From Hondaea fermentalgiana (Eukaryota; Sar; Bigyra; Thraustochytrida; Thraustochytriidae): DNA of 16,031 nt. Each line of letters begins with the position of its first letter. Position 1 is the stretch's first letter. The stretch is taken from positions 582,479 through 598,509 of the forward strand of contig NPFB01000040.1 of NCBI GenBank assembly GCA_014084085.1. Direction: 5' to 3'. The notes below the pieces were generated by a model. That model was given only the letters and a program-made list of their open reading frames with translations, made no database searches and had not been told where the DNA came from. Below are positions 1 to 8,901 of the stretch, in pieces. Position numbers and translations under genes: made by a program.

Positions 1-761
<761 letters not shown>

Positions 762-897
762 CTAGCACCCCCTACCGCGCCGGCTCCGCTCTCAGCCCGG
801 GACTCTCCCTCCCCCCGCAGCGCGCCAACGGAGAGTGCCTCTGCTTGCGCCCAGTGGAAAATTTCCGTGTCACTGCAGCAGCGCAGCAGTCTTCATC

Positions 898-932
898 CGT
901 CTGTCTGTGCCTGTCTGTCTGTCTGTCTGTGC
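898..932. repeat. (CTGT)n microsatellite
   Basis: Tetranucleotide CTGT units, interrupted once by a CTGTGC step, in the polyubiquitin/HACL1 intergenic region. A simple repeat with no visible coding role. Confidence 0.85.
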
Positions 933-950
933 ACGCTGTGTTCGCGAAGA

Positions 951-1578
951 AAGCGCGAAGAAGCCGGCACTCGGACGCGGCGGCGGCGTCCCCTCTGGCG
1001 CCGCCGCGGCCTGATTGACGCGGCAGCCCCGCAGCCGCGGCGGCGAGGACCCGGGCCCGTGGCGGGACTCGGCCACAGCCCCTTGGCGCAACGCAAAAGC
1101 GCGAGAGCGCGGCCGGACATGTTCGGGCCAGCGCGCGCGGACCGGCGCCGGGGGGGACCCGGGGGGAGTCCCGGAGGGGAACTCTCCGGGAGGGTCGTTG
1201 CGGTGGGGGCGCGGGCTGCCAGGCGGGACGCACCGGGTGTGTCGGAAGGGAGAGTGGCGCACACGCGCCCCCGGAAGCGAAGCTGTAGGCGCCGCGGCTT
1301 CTCGAAGCGTTCTGCAAACGCGCCGCCCTCTACTTGCACTGGGCACCGTGTCGGAGGGGCCGTCTCTGCAAACTCTCCACCAAGTAACCCAGAGACGATC
1401 CAGGCCGTGTCCCCTCGGAGGAACCTGCAGATGCGGGAGCTATACTGATTTCCTCGGGAGGGGCGGGGTTGCTCCGAGAGGTAGCGAGCAAATTGGCAGA
1501 GGTCCAGCTTGAAACCCGCCTTAATTGCTGGCAACTCTCCCTTATAAGCAAGAAGAAACTAGGGGACAAGTTCGAGAA
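951..1578. promoter_or_regulatory. Three heat-shock-element-like TTCnnGAA boxes
   Basis: TTCGCGAA at 951-958, TTCTCGAA at 1299-1306 and TTCGAGAA at 1571-1578 each match two inverted nGAAn units of a heat-shock element. The second is followed by a further TTC one base out of ideal phase (1310-1312), and the third by GAA (1581-1583). About 0.3 matches would be expected by chance in this stretch. Polyubiquitin genes are commonly heat-inducible, so HSF control is a reasonable inference. None has three perfectly phased units. Confidence 0.4.
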
Positions 1579-1597
1579 GCGAACAGATTAAGGCGGG
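1515..1597. repeat. 11-bp inverted repeat enclosing a TATA-like palindrome
   Basis: CCCGCCTTAAT (1515-1525) and its exact reverse complement ATTAAGGCGGG (1587-1597) flank 61 bases. The interval holds one ACTCTCC copy (1534-1540) that directly abuts the palindrome CTTATAAG (1541-1548), and also the TTCGAGAA box at 1571. CTTATAAG can be read as a TATA element in either direction, so this may be the core of the divergent promoter. Confidence 0.5.
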
Positions 1598-1738
1598 TAT
1601 TGTACCCTGGCTCGTTTTGGTGAAGCGCCATCATTTGCCCTCTTTAGCGAAGGAGAGTGGGACTGTATCTCGTTTTTTCTCCATTTCGCAATGCGTTTCG
1701 CACACACTGTACGTGTGCACCTTTCCAGACGTCCCCAA

Positions 1739-1771
1739 GCACGTGCGCACGGAGACCCCCCCCCCCCCCCT
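1739..1771. other. GCACGTGC palindrome and a 15-base poly-C run
   Basis: GCACGTGC at 1739-1746 contains the CACGTG E-box/G-box core. A run of 15 C follows at 1756-1770. Both lie upstream of HACL1. The poly-C run is prone to slippage and to sequencing length error. Confidence 0.5.
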
Positions 1772-1835
1772 CCACAGATGAGGCGGGCGTGTCCCAAGTC
1801 GAGATTTACTTGCCCAGAGGAGCGCGAGAGACGCG

Positions 1836-1904
1836 ATGGACGCGATGAACGCGAGGCGAGACGCGGCGAGACGAGTTGAGTCGAGGCGAGGACGGCCGGC
1901 CTAG
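1836..1904 (+). other. Possible upstream ORF before HACL1 (22 codons)
   Basis: ATG at 1836, a second in-frame ATG at 1845 and TAG at 1902-1904 encode a 22-residue Arg-rich peptide. It lies about 300 bases before the HACL1 start and would be a uORF if the transcript begins upstream. No transcription start is known, so this is only a candidate. The surrounding GAGTTGAGTCGAGGCGAG is low-complexity. Confidence 0.25.
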
Positions 1905-2208
1905 GCGCCGTCCGAGCCGAGCCAGGCATCTTCAGCCAGTCGCTTCAGTCCCCCGGCGGCCCGCTGCAGCTGTCGGCGACCAACTCCCCCCCGCGGCCGG
2001 CTGCGTCGGACCGGCGCGCCAAGATACGCCCTTGCGCGCAAGCAAGGCCAGAACGGGGTCAAGAGCAGGAGCAAGAGCAAGAGCTCGCACGCAGTACCGC
2101 AAAGCGCGCGCACAGGGAGACGAACCCGGCCGCACACGAGGAGCGAGAGCCAGCACAAGCAGCAGCAGGTGCAGCGCTAGAAGGAGAAAGAGGAGAGGAC
2201 CAAGGAAG

Positions 2209-3954
2209 ATGTCCGTGGGAGCGGGACTCGGCGCCAAGGTCATCGCGCAGGCGCTCAAGGACCAGGGCGTGGAGTACGTCTTTGGTATCGTAGGCGTCCC
2301 CGTCATTGAGCTGGGAGGCGCCATCCAGGAGGCCGGCATCCACTTTATCGGATGCAGGAATGAACAGGCTGCGGCGTACGCGGCCGGCGCCATCGGGTAC
2401 ATGACCGGCACGCCCGGCGTCTGCGTGGTCGTCTCGGGCCCAGGCGTCGTGCACGCGCTGGCGGGCCTTGCAAATGCCCAGGAGAACTGCTGGCCGATGA
2501 TCGTCATCGGCGGCGCCAGCGACCAGATGCTCAACTCACGCGGCGCCTTCCAGGAGTCGCCCCAGGTCGAGTTCGCGCGCCCCTACGTCAAGTATGCGGC
2601 CCAGTTCGACAGTCTCGAGCGGGTCCCTTTTTACGTGGAAAAGGCTATTCGCATGGCCACCTACGGCCGTCCCGGCGCCGTCTACCTTGACCTTCCGGGC
2701 AACTTTGTCAACAAGGCCCCGAACGAGAAACTCCTTGAGCGTGTGCCGCGCGCGCTCCCGCCGCCCATCTCGCTCGCAGACCCTGCACAGATTCGCAAGG
2801 CCTGTGATCTCCTTCGTTCCGCCGAGCGGCCCCTCGTCATTGTCGGCAAGGGCTGCGCCTATGGCAACGGCGGCAAGCAGGCCCAGCGTCTGGTGGAGAC
2901 GCTTAACCTGCCCTACCTGCCAACGCCCATGGGCAAGGGCTGCATCCCAGACGACCACCCCAACTCGATTGCTCCCGGCCGCTCGACCGCACTCAAGTCC
3001 GCCGATGTCGTCGTGCTTTGCGGCGCGCGCCTCAACTGGATTCTCCACTTTGGCCTGCCCCCACGCTTCCGCAAGGATGTGAAAATCATTCAGATCGACG
3101 TTTGCCCCGAAGTCTTTGGTGACAACGTCCCTCCCGCCGCCACGCTTTGTGGCCAGGCGTCCGCTGTCCTCGAGCAGCTCTCCGACGCTGTTGAAAAGGA
3201 AAAGGTGGCCCCACGCAAGCGCGACGACGAGTGGTGGAAGCTTCTCGATGCCAAGGTCAGCAAGAACCGCAACGCCAACCTCGAGCTCGCGAGCGATCGC
3301 TCCACGCCCATGAACTACTATGTCGTCTTCTCGGAGATCCAGTCTTTCCTCGAAAACGGATACAAGGACGCCATCATCAGCACAGAGGGCGCCAACACGC
3401 TTGACATTGGCCGCACGATTCTCGAAAACTATCTTCCCAAGCATCGTCTCGACGCCGGCACCTACGGAACCATGGGCGTTGGTCTCGGATTTGCCCTGGC
3501 CGCAGCCGTCTTGTACCCGAAGAAGCAAATCCTTTGCATTGAGGGTGACTCTGCCTTTGGCTTTTCCGGCATGGAGGTCGAGACCGCTTGCAGGTACAAC
3601 CTCAACAACATCACCTTTATTGTTGTCAACAACAGCGGTATTGGCGTTGGCGTGCCGCACTCTGGCGAGACCCCCGAGGAACGCGCCAAGGGCGGTGTCC
3701 CGGTGACGAGTCTCTCGGCCAAGGACCAGGCGCATTATGAGAATGTCATCACGGGCTTTGGCGGCAAGGGATTCTACGTCGAGTCCCCGGACGACATTCA
3801 GCCTGCTCTTCGCGAGGCTGTCGCGCATCCGCGTCCTTGCCTCATTAACATCATTATCGATCCCTTTAGCGGTCGCAAGAAGCAGGAGTTCGGCTGGCTT
3901 TCACGCGCCGAGGACCCCGACGCCGCCCCGGAGCCGTCCAAGTCCAACCTGTGA
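2209..3954 (+). CDS. HACL1: 2-hydroxyacyl-CoA lyase (HACL1/oxalyl-CoA decarboxylase family), peroxisomal
   Basis: A 581-residue thiamine-diphosphate enzyme, close to the length of human HACL1 (578). It cleaves 2-hydroxyacyl-CoA to formyl-CoA and an aldehyde one carbon shorter, the key step of fatty-acid alpha-oxidation. The N-terminal PYR domain has the catalytic Glu52 in [13 protein letters not shown]; the middle domain spans about 190-330; the C-terminal PP domain has the ThDP/metal motif from GDS (446-448) to NN (474-475). The C-terminus KSNL fits the weak PTS1 class; animal HACL1 ends SNM. The start at 2209 is the first in-frame ATG (A at -3, AAGATGTCC); the frame is open further upstream but has no ATG, so that Arg-rich stretch is taken as leader. 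No introns. Oxalyl-CoA decarboxylase is the main alternative; length and tail favour HACL1. Confidence 0.93.
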   Translation: MSVGAGLGAKVIAQALKDQGVEYVFGIVGVPVIELGGAIQEAGIHFIGCRNEQAAAYAAGAIGYMTGTPGVCVVVSGPGVVHALAGLANAQENCWPMIVIGGASDQMLNSRGAFQESPQVEFARPYVKYAAQFDSLERVPFYVEKAIRMATYGRPGAVYLDLPGNFVNKAPNEKLLERVPRALPPPISLADPAQIRKACDLLRSAERPLVIVGKGCAYGNGGKQAQRLVETLNLPYLPTPMGKGCIPDDHPNSIAPGRSTALKSADVVVLCGARLNWILHFGLPPRFRKDVKIIQIDVCPEVFGDNVPPAATLCGQASAVLEQLSDAVEKEKVAPRKRDDEWWKLLDAKVSKNRNANLELASDRSTPMNYYVVFSEIQSFLENGYKDAIISTEGANTLDIGRTILENYLPKHRLDAGTYGTMGVGLGFALAAAVLYPKKQILCIEGDSAFGFSGMEVETACRYNLNNITFIVVNNSGIGVGVPHSGETPEERAKGGVPVTSLSAKDQAHYENVITGFGGKGFYVESPDDIQPALREAVAHPRPCLINIIIDPFSGRKKQEFGWLSRAEDPDAAPEPSKSNL

Positions 3955-4081
3955 GCGAACTTTGCTCTGCTATCTGAATGCTGTGCTATGCTATGCCTCC
4001 TGGAGGCAAAAGGGCACCAATCCTATTTTATAATGGTATAGTAGTACTGCTATCTCTACGTAGCCTATGTGTGCAGCTTAA

Positions 4082-4124
4082 TTCTTCTTCTTCTTCTTCT
4101 TCTTCTTCTTCTCCTCCTTCTTCG
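4082..4124. repeat. (TTC)10 microsatellite with degenerate tail
   Basis: Ten perfect TTC units at 4082-4111, followed by TCCTCCTTCTTCG. It lies about 130 bases after the HACL1 stop, in a pyrimidine-rich strand, perhaps near the 3' end of that transcript. Confidence 0.85.
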
Positions 4125-4136
4125 TGTCTTTTTCTG

Positions 4137-4540
4137 CTATAATTGTTCATCGTCCACCGCTCGTCGCCGTACCGCTTGCCTTTCCCCTGCTGCAATTGTC
4201 GTCGTCATCGTCGTCGTTGCTGCCGAAGTCGAGGCTGCCCGCCACGCGCTGCTGCCCAAGTCGTGCGCCCCGTTCGCCGCCATGGCCAAGACCGCCGACA
4301 CCAGCAAGATGACCCCCGTCAGCTCCAGAACCAGGAGCTCCCCAAGCGAGGCGTTCGCCAGCACCCACCCGCACGCCGCCAGCACCATCTCGCGAGCGAA
4401 GGCGGTCTACCTCCTCTCCTCTCCTGCCGAGGCCGCTGCCGCTGGCGCGTGTAGTCCTATGCCAGCTTTGCGTGCCAGTAACGTTGATCCCTGGAAAGCC
4501 GGCTAGCGCCACCTAGGCCTTCTACTACGCCTGCCAGAGG
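4137..4540. other. Intergenic stretch with competing small ORFs, no confident gene
   Basis: Both strands are open here. On the plus strand, ATG 4282 in a strong context (GCCGCCATGGCC) opens a 74-residue Ser/Ala-rich frame ending at 4506. On the minus strand, ATG 4388 opens an 83-residue frame ending at 4137 whose first ~40 residues are strongly hydrophobic (AGxxLLVLELTGVILLVSAV-like), resembling a signal anchor. GC-rich DNA yields such overlaps by chance, and I recognise neither protein. At most one is likely real. Confidence 0.25.
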
Positions 4541-4594
4541 TTACGAATGAGGGGCTCTTGAGTCCGCACTTATGGAACTACCGCAACCCCAAAT

Positions 4595-4610
4595 CGGGGC
4601 ACGTGCCCCG
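4595..4610. promoter_or_regulatory. 16-bp perfect palindrome with CACGTG core
   Basis: CGGGGCACGTGCCCCG is its own reverse complement over 16 bases and centres on the E-box/G-box CACGTG, a typical target of bHLH or bZIP dimers. It is about 500 bases upstream of the ATG at 5113. About 0.2-0.3 palindromes of this length would be expected by chance in the whole window. Confidence 0.4.
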
Positions 4611-4949
4611 CGGCTGCGGAGGGCGGCGTTCGCCTCGGTTCTTCTCCCCCCAAGAAAGGGTGGGTGCCGCGGGTCTCGCGTTCTTCTTCCTCTCTCCTGG
4701 GAGCGATTGACCATGCGCAAGAAAGGAAAAGGATCCGGCACCGCGAGCCCGCGCAAGAGCAGCTGCAGAGCGACGCGCCGCACGCCGCGGCGACCGCGAT
4801 GGCGACGGCGAGCTGCGAAAACTGTGCCGCGGCGACGAGAAGCCCCGCCGGCGAGGAGCAGGCGACGGCTGGAGCGCGCGGCGTCGAGCTCGGCGGAGTG
4901 AGCCGGTCCGGGACATTGGGTCGCGTGCCCTGCCTGCGTGCGCTGCCGT

Positions 4950-5153
4950 ATGAACGAACGCGAGCAGCACAGCGAGGGCGCCATGCCGTCCGTCGTCGTG
5001 GCGGACTCGGACTCGGACGCCGACGCAGACAAAGACGACACAGACGCGGCAGGGGCGGCGGCGACGGCGGAACCGCGAGGAGGGGAGGCAGACCGCGTTG
5101 GAGAGGCAGACGATGTGCGTCTGCGAGGACGAAGAGGAGCAGCAGGCGCGTGA
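4950..5153 (+). other. Overlapping upstream frame (acidic, Asp/Ala-rich), possible missing 5' part of the next gene
   Basis: ATG at 4950, with a second ATG at 4983 in a strong context (GGCGCCATGCC), opens a frame encoding an acidic SDSDADADKDD-type stretch and ending at 5153. It overlaps the start of the next CDS (5113) in another frame. Either it is an overlapping uORF that limits translation of the main ORF, or it is the true N-terminus, separated by a short intron I cannot place or by a base error. Its acidic, low-complexity composition resembles the downstream protein. Confidence 0.3.
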
Positions 5154-6102
5154 GACGCGGCGAGCGCAGCAGCTCGAGGAGATCGCCCAGCGCGAGCAGA
5201 GACTCCGCGAGCCCAGCGTGCGCATCGTGGGCAAAAAGTATGACGGGCAGCAGCCGGAGCGCGAGATCCCGGATATCTTGCCTCCGTGGGCGCTCTCCCT
5301 ACACGATGACATGCACGGCGTCTCGGTGGGCCGCCAGCTCGAACAGCTGCAAGAGTATCTGCGCTTGGGAGTTCTGAACGAGACAGAGTTCCGCGATGCC
5401 GAACAACGCGTGCTGCAGGCCCCAAGAGAACAGGAAATGTCGCGCGCTAGCTCAAGAGATTTCGTCCCGGCGCTCTCCTTGCAGCCAGCCTTTCACGGCA
5501 CGCTTTATTCCGGCACCGCCTCGCTTCCCGTAGCTACATCCATATTGCCCAATGTCTTTGCTGCCATCGGTGGAAAGAGAAACCAGAACGAGGACTGCGA
5601 GGAAAAGGACAAGCAAGAGGGTCAAGAGGATCAAGATGTGGAAGAAGAGAAAGAAAGAAGAGACGTAGAAGACGAGGAGAATGACGAAACCTATTACGAT
5701 GCCGCAAGCATCGCAGAATCGAAAACAGGGTCAGCAGTTTCCGAAATGCCTAGGAATTTGCATCGTGAGGAGGTGGAGAACCGTGAAGATTCTCCATCAA
5801 ACAACACATTTGCAACAGAAAATAGGCTTAGCAGACCCCAAGGTCTGCCCTCTGTCAATGTCGCACACGAGACAGAATGCCATCGCCACAGCAATTCTTT
5901 TCCCGAATCGCGTATGAAAGCTCACCAAAGTAGTGAGACAAGCTGTGCGAGTGAACCAGCTCCAGAGTTTTCATCGGGCGAGGAAACTTCAAAGAGCTCT
6001 GTCACAACAGAAGTTATTGTTCACGAGTACGGAGGAGAACCAAATCTTGCAAAACATCAATCTACATCTCAGATCCGGTCCGACAGGCTAGAGATTTCGT
6101 AA
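5113..6102 (+). CDS. Unrecognised acidic coiled-coil protein with SHOCT-like helical hairpin
   Basis: A 329-residue protein I do not recognise as a whole. Residues 4-34 are a charged Glu/Gln/Arg helix, likely coiled coil. Residues 35-70 form a conserved-looking segment with PSVRIVG and DILPPWALSLHDDMHG. Residues 74-102 (RQLEQLQEYLRLGVLNETEF...) match the SHOCT pattern of two short amphipathic helices around G-[IV]-x-[TN]-xx-EF. Residues from about 155 to 195 are very acidic (long Glu/Asp/Lys/Gln run), and the rest is Ser/Thr/Glu-rich and probably disordered. No signal peptide or membrane segment. ATG 5113 is the first ATG after the in-frame stop at 4951 and has A at -3, but the overlapping frame at 4950-5153 makes the start uncertain. 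The 3' half is AT-richer than the 5' half. SHOCT helices usually mediate oligomerisation or membrane-proximal contacts; the role here is unknown. Confidence 0.65.
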   Translation: MCVCEDEEEQQARETRRAQQLEEIAQREQRLREPSVRIVGKKYDGQQPEREIPDILPPWALSLHDDMHGVSVGRQLEQLQEYLRLGVLNETEFRDAEQRVLQAPREQEMSRASSRDFVPALSLQPAFHGTLYSGTASLPVATSILPNVFAAIGGKRNQNEDCEEKDKQEGQEDQDVEEEKERRDVEDEENDETYYDAASIAESKTGSAVSEMPRNLHREEVENREDSPSNNTFATENRLSRPQGLPSVNVAHETECHRHSNSFPESRMKAHQSSETSCASEPAPEFSSGEETSKSSVTTEVIVHEYGGEPNLAKHQSTSQIRSDRLEIS

Positions 6103-6820
6103 AAACCCAGTTACTTATCCAAACGTTCGGTAGAACTCTCTGGCGCCTTTGGTGAATCCTCATAAACTAGCGTCGCACCGAAACCATCTTTTTGTACACA
6201 TCTTTGTTCATTGGGGGCAGCTGAGTTCGTGGCCTTCCTGCCTCGTGCAGCATGTGAAGCAAGCTTTGCAATTCTTTCGAGCTTTGATGTGCATCATGTG
6301 AGAGAAACGAAGCGTTCTATTTCCTCTCAAAGTCTGCTGAGCAGCATCTGAAAGAAGAAACGCCTCGCTTTTAATTGCACTGCAATAAAAGGAAAACAGC
6401 TTTTCAATGTCAACCAAACTTTGCTGTGCATGATTGTATTTTGGCTTCTTCATGTCCCTCGCTTTCAGGTGTGCAATGCACAATGCAAAGCGGAACAGGT
6501 TTTTTATTCGGACGAGAACAGTGGTCACCATCTCTTCGCTTGCATCGATGGTTACTTTTGGTCAAAAACAACGTACTTGAACTCTTTTTTTGCTTCGAGC
6601 ATGAAAAGATTTGGGCTGAAGATTTGTTGAGAAGAGAAAGTCACTGTCGCCAGCCATCCCAATTAGGAGAATACGTTTGCTGTTGCAAACACGAGCTTCT
6701 TTCTCCCAGTTGACTTTTAATTTCCTGATTCGTGCTTGTCTTTTTGACGATCTCATCTACAACTTTTCCAGAAGACTTTTTTACAGGGCTTTGTTGCGTA
6801 CTGGGCCAGCCAAATAGGCC
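6103..6820. other. AT-richer intergenic stretch, no confident gene
   Basis: Base composition is clearly less GC-rich than the rest of the window. Short frames exist on both strands, e.g. minus 6531-6208 (107 residues from a true ATG, Cys-rich near its end with CKACFTCC) and plus 6375-6713. None shows a domain I recognise, and they overlap each other. It probably holds the 3'UTR of the preceding gene plus spacer. Confidence 0.4.
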
Positions 6821-6878
6821 GAGTTGAGCCGAGTCGAGCCGAGCCGAGCCGAGCCGAGCCGAGCCGAGCCGAGCCGAG
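6821..6878. repeat. (GAGCC)n pentanucleotide array
   Basis: About 11-12 GAGCC units: the first ones degenerate (GAGTTGAGCCGAGTCGAGCC), then at least eight perfect copies. It lies about 470 bases upstream of the methyltransferase start. The degenerate edge resembles the GAGTTGAGTCGAG stretch at 1873-1886 upstream of HACL1. Confidence 0.9.
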
Positions 6879-6920
6879 AAGACCCAACTGCGAGAGTGCC
6901 GTTGCGCATCCCTCACTCCC

Positions 6921-7348
6921 ACTACCTATTATTATACCACTATTAGTAACGAGGCTAGTTGTATAATGACGTACTGTGGCGGTCCGATCCAGCAAGTGCA
7001 GTAAAGCGACGCGCAACACGAGTATTGGTGGCGTTACAAGTGTTTGGGCGGCGTCAGTCAGACTTGGGCGATTCGCTCGATCTCAAACGTCGATCGTGCC
7101 GAGCCAGGAACGAGCGAGCCCGTCGTGCGAGCAAGCGCCCACGCCCGCGCCCGCGCCGAGAGCCGCTCGCGTGCAGGTCAGCTGGCCGCCCCCGTTACGG
7201 CGCGCCTCCCGACGCCGCCCGCCACCGCGCGCGCAGTCGCCAGGCCGAGCACGCACGCGGAGAGCGGCGACGAGCCCGCGACGCCTTCGTCGCCTTCTTC
7301 GTCGAGCAGAGAAGCCGTTCGCGCGACGCGCGCCAGCAGCAGGTAGAA
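6921..7348 (+). promoter_or_regulatory. Likely promoter and leader of the methyltransferase gene
   Basis: A short AT-rich patch with ATTATTATACC (6927-6938) and GTATAATG (6960-6967) interrupts GC-rich DNA and gives TATA-like candidates 380-420 bases before the ATG at 7349. The rest is GC-rich leader with no homology that I recognise. No transcription start can be fixed from sequence. Confidence 0.3.
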
Positions 7349-8254
7349 ATGGCGCAGTACGGCCGGCACCAGTACTGGGATGAGAGGTAGGTTCGCATAC
7401 GCGCGCAAGCTTGACGGCGCATCCCTGTTTTTATGTCGATAAAAGATTGATCATTCCGCAGAGCGCGCTTTACTCACTCTCACTAACAATGGGGTCCGTC
7501 TTTCTGTCCACTGCGAATTTCCCTTTGCGCAGGTACACCAAGGACCCGGAGGCCTTTGACTGGTACCAGAGGTACTCTGGCCTCAAGGACAAGCTCCGGG
7601 GAGCAGGCGTCAAGGAAAGCGACAACATCTTGAACATCGGATGTGGCAACTCGCGTAAGTGCGGTTTCCATTTCCTTCAAATTCTTTTTCTACACGGACT
7701 TGTTTTTACAATCGTTGGACCTTGTCGACTCACCCTTGTTCTCAAAACGTCACATGCTTAATTTATATTTTGGCACACATACAGGAATGACGGAGGACAT
7801 GTACGAGGACAACTTTACGTCGATTGCCAACATTGACATCTCCAAAGTGGTCATTGACCAGATGAAGGAGCGCCACAAGGACAAGTCTACGCTCACGTGG
7901 CAGGTCATGAACGCGTGCCATTTGGACTTTAGCGACGAAACCTTTGACTGCATCATCGACAAAGGCACGATGGACTCTATTCTCTGCGGCGAGGGATCCA
8001 CTGGCAACGTGTCCAAGATGCTCGCTGAGTGTGTGCGTGTGCTCAAGCCCAATGGCATCTTCTTCATGATTTCTTATGGCGTCCCGGATAACCGTCTCGG
8101 CTACCTCGAGAATGACGAGTACCCCTGGCGCGTCTCCGTCTCCACGGTAGCAAAACCAACAGTCATGACCGCTGCTCAGCCCGAGGCCAAGGACTCCAAC
8201 AACGTGCACTACATTTTCGTTGCGCAAAAGGAGGGTGGTGAAGAAAAGGAGTAA
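7349..8254 (+). CDS. Class I SAM methyltransferase, EEF1AKMT4/METTL13-like, three exons
   Basis: Exons 7349-7386, 7533-7654 and 7785-8254 join in frame to 209 residues. Intron 1 (7387-7532, GTAGGT...GCGCAG) carries a branch-like CACTAAC at 7481. Intron 2 (7655-7784) is GTAAGT...TACAG. Splicing restores the family N-terminus YGRHQYWDERYTKDPEAFDW and SAM motif I, NILNIGCGNS (44-53), which spans the second junction. An acidic motif follows (ANIDIS, 68-73), then FDCIIDKGTMDSIL (107-120), the KGT[LM]D signature, and a Rossmann-core strand GIFFMIS. Family members methylate lysines of translation factor eEF1A; the exact site cannot be read here. ATG 7349 has G at -3 and G at +4. Residues 161-190 look diverged. 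A spliced METTL-type protein of unknown target is the conservative reading. Confidence 0.88.
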
Positions 8255-8901
8255 GTAAACATAGGCGATTGCAATTTCTCCTTGCGCGCGTACGGCGAGC
8301 GAACCGGCATTTGACCAGCACAAGCAGTAGTACGCACACTGGGGTAAGCGAGCGGGAGCCGAGCACTTTTTCTTTCTCTCCCTTCCCTATTCTTTTCATT
8401 GTCTCCTTTGTTTCTGCTGCTGCTGCTGCTGCTGTTCTTACAGCACTGGCAGAGAAACACAGAGACTTGCCTCTGTGTTGTTGTATCCCTTGGGAGTGGA
8501 TGAATGAGTGAATGAACGAACGCATACACGAAAGGATGGGTGTAGAGAAGGAGGGCTATCGAAAGTGCTCGCGTCCGTGCTTGTTTTGCTTCGTCCATGT
8601 TGCTATCACTACTGCTGCTGCTGTGTTTGTGGTGCTGCTCGAGTTTGAACATCATCGCCAGGACCTTTCTTCATATCACACACACACAAAGGAAGAGGGA
8701 GATCAAAAACACCAGACCAGTGAGGAAGAAAATAAACAAACCAGAAAAGAAAAGAAAATCTACGTAATTGTTTGACGTGAAAAGAGGTCGAGAACCAGAG
8801 AAACATTTGCCTTTGCTCTTGAAAAGGAAACTGTCAAGGAAAAAGCAGACGACGATGATGGATGGTTTGGCCTCGACTCGATCTTGAAGAGAAAAAGGAG
8901 A
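8255..8901. other. Convergent intergenic region, no gene seen
   Basis: This separates the 3' ends of the methyltransferase (plus) and VIP1 (minus). It holds (CTG)7 at 8414-8434, further CTG units near 8610, a short CA run near 8677-8688 and the hairpin at 8456-8479. Frames here are short and low-complexity. It should contain both 3'UTRs and poly(A) sites, which I cannot place. Confidence 0.5.
8456..8479. other. 9-bp perfect hairpin with 6-base loop
   Basis: AACACAGAG (8456-8464) and CTCTGTGTT (8471-8479) are exact reverse complements around the loop ACTTGC. It lies about 200 bases after the methyltransferase stop in a convergent 3' region. It could be an RNA element in either 3'UTR. It is not a histone-type stem-loop (wrong stem and loop lengths). 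Confidence 0.45.

Noticed and set aside
1515..1597. Inverted repeat as a transposon end or a tRNA-like RNA gene
   Set aside because: Only 61 bases lie between the arms, there is no target-site duplication, and the interior does not fold into a tRNA cloverleaf or contain A/B boxes that I can see.
1876..2208. N-terminal extension of HACL1 (111 residues, Arg-rich, mitochondrial-presequence-like)
   Set aside because: The frame is open but contains no ATG (it begins with TTG); family homology starts at the ATG at 2209, and the C-terminal signal points to peroxisomes.
2536..3828. Minus-strand frame of 430 residues opposite HACL1
   Set aside because: Antisense shadow in GC-rich coding DNA; no recognisable domain, while the plus strand has clear homology.
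4541..5425. Minus-strand frames of about 294 and 244 residues and a plus-strand frame at 4664-5377
   Set aside because: Arg/Ser/Ala-rich low-complexity translations of GC-rich DNA, overlapping each other and the coiled-coil gene.
6208..6531. Minus-strand 107-residue Cys-rich frame
   Set aside because: It has a true ATG, but no domain I recognise, no spaced zinc-finger pattern and an overlapping frame on the other strand.
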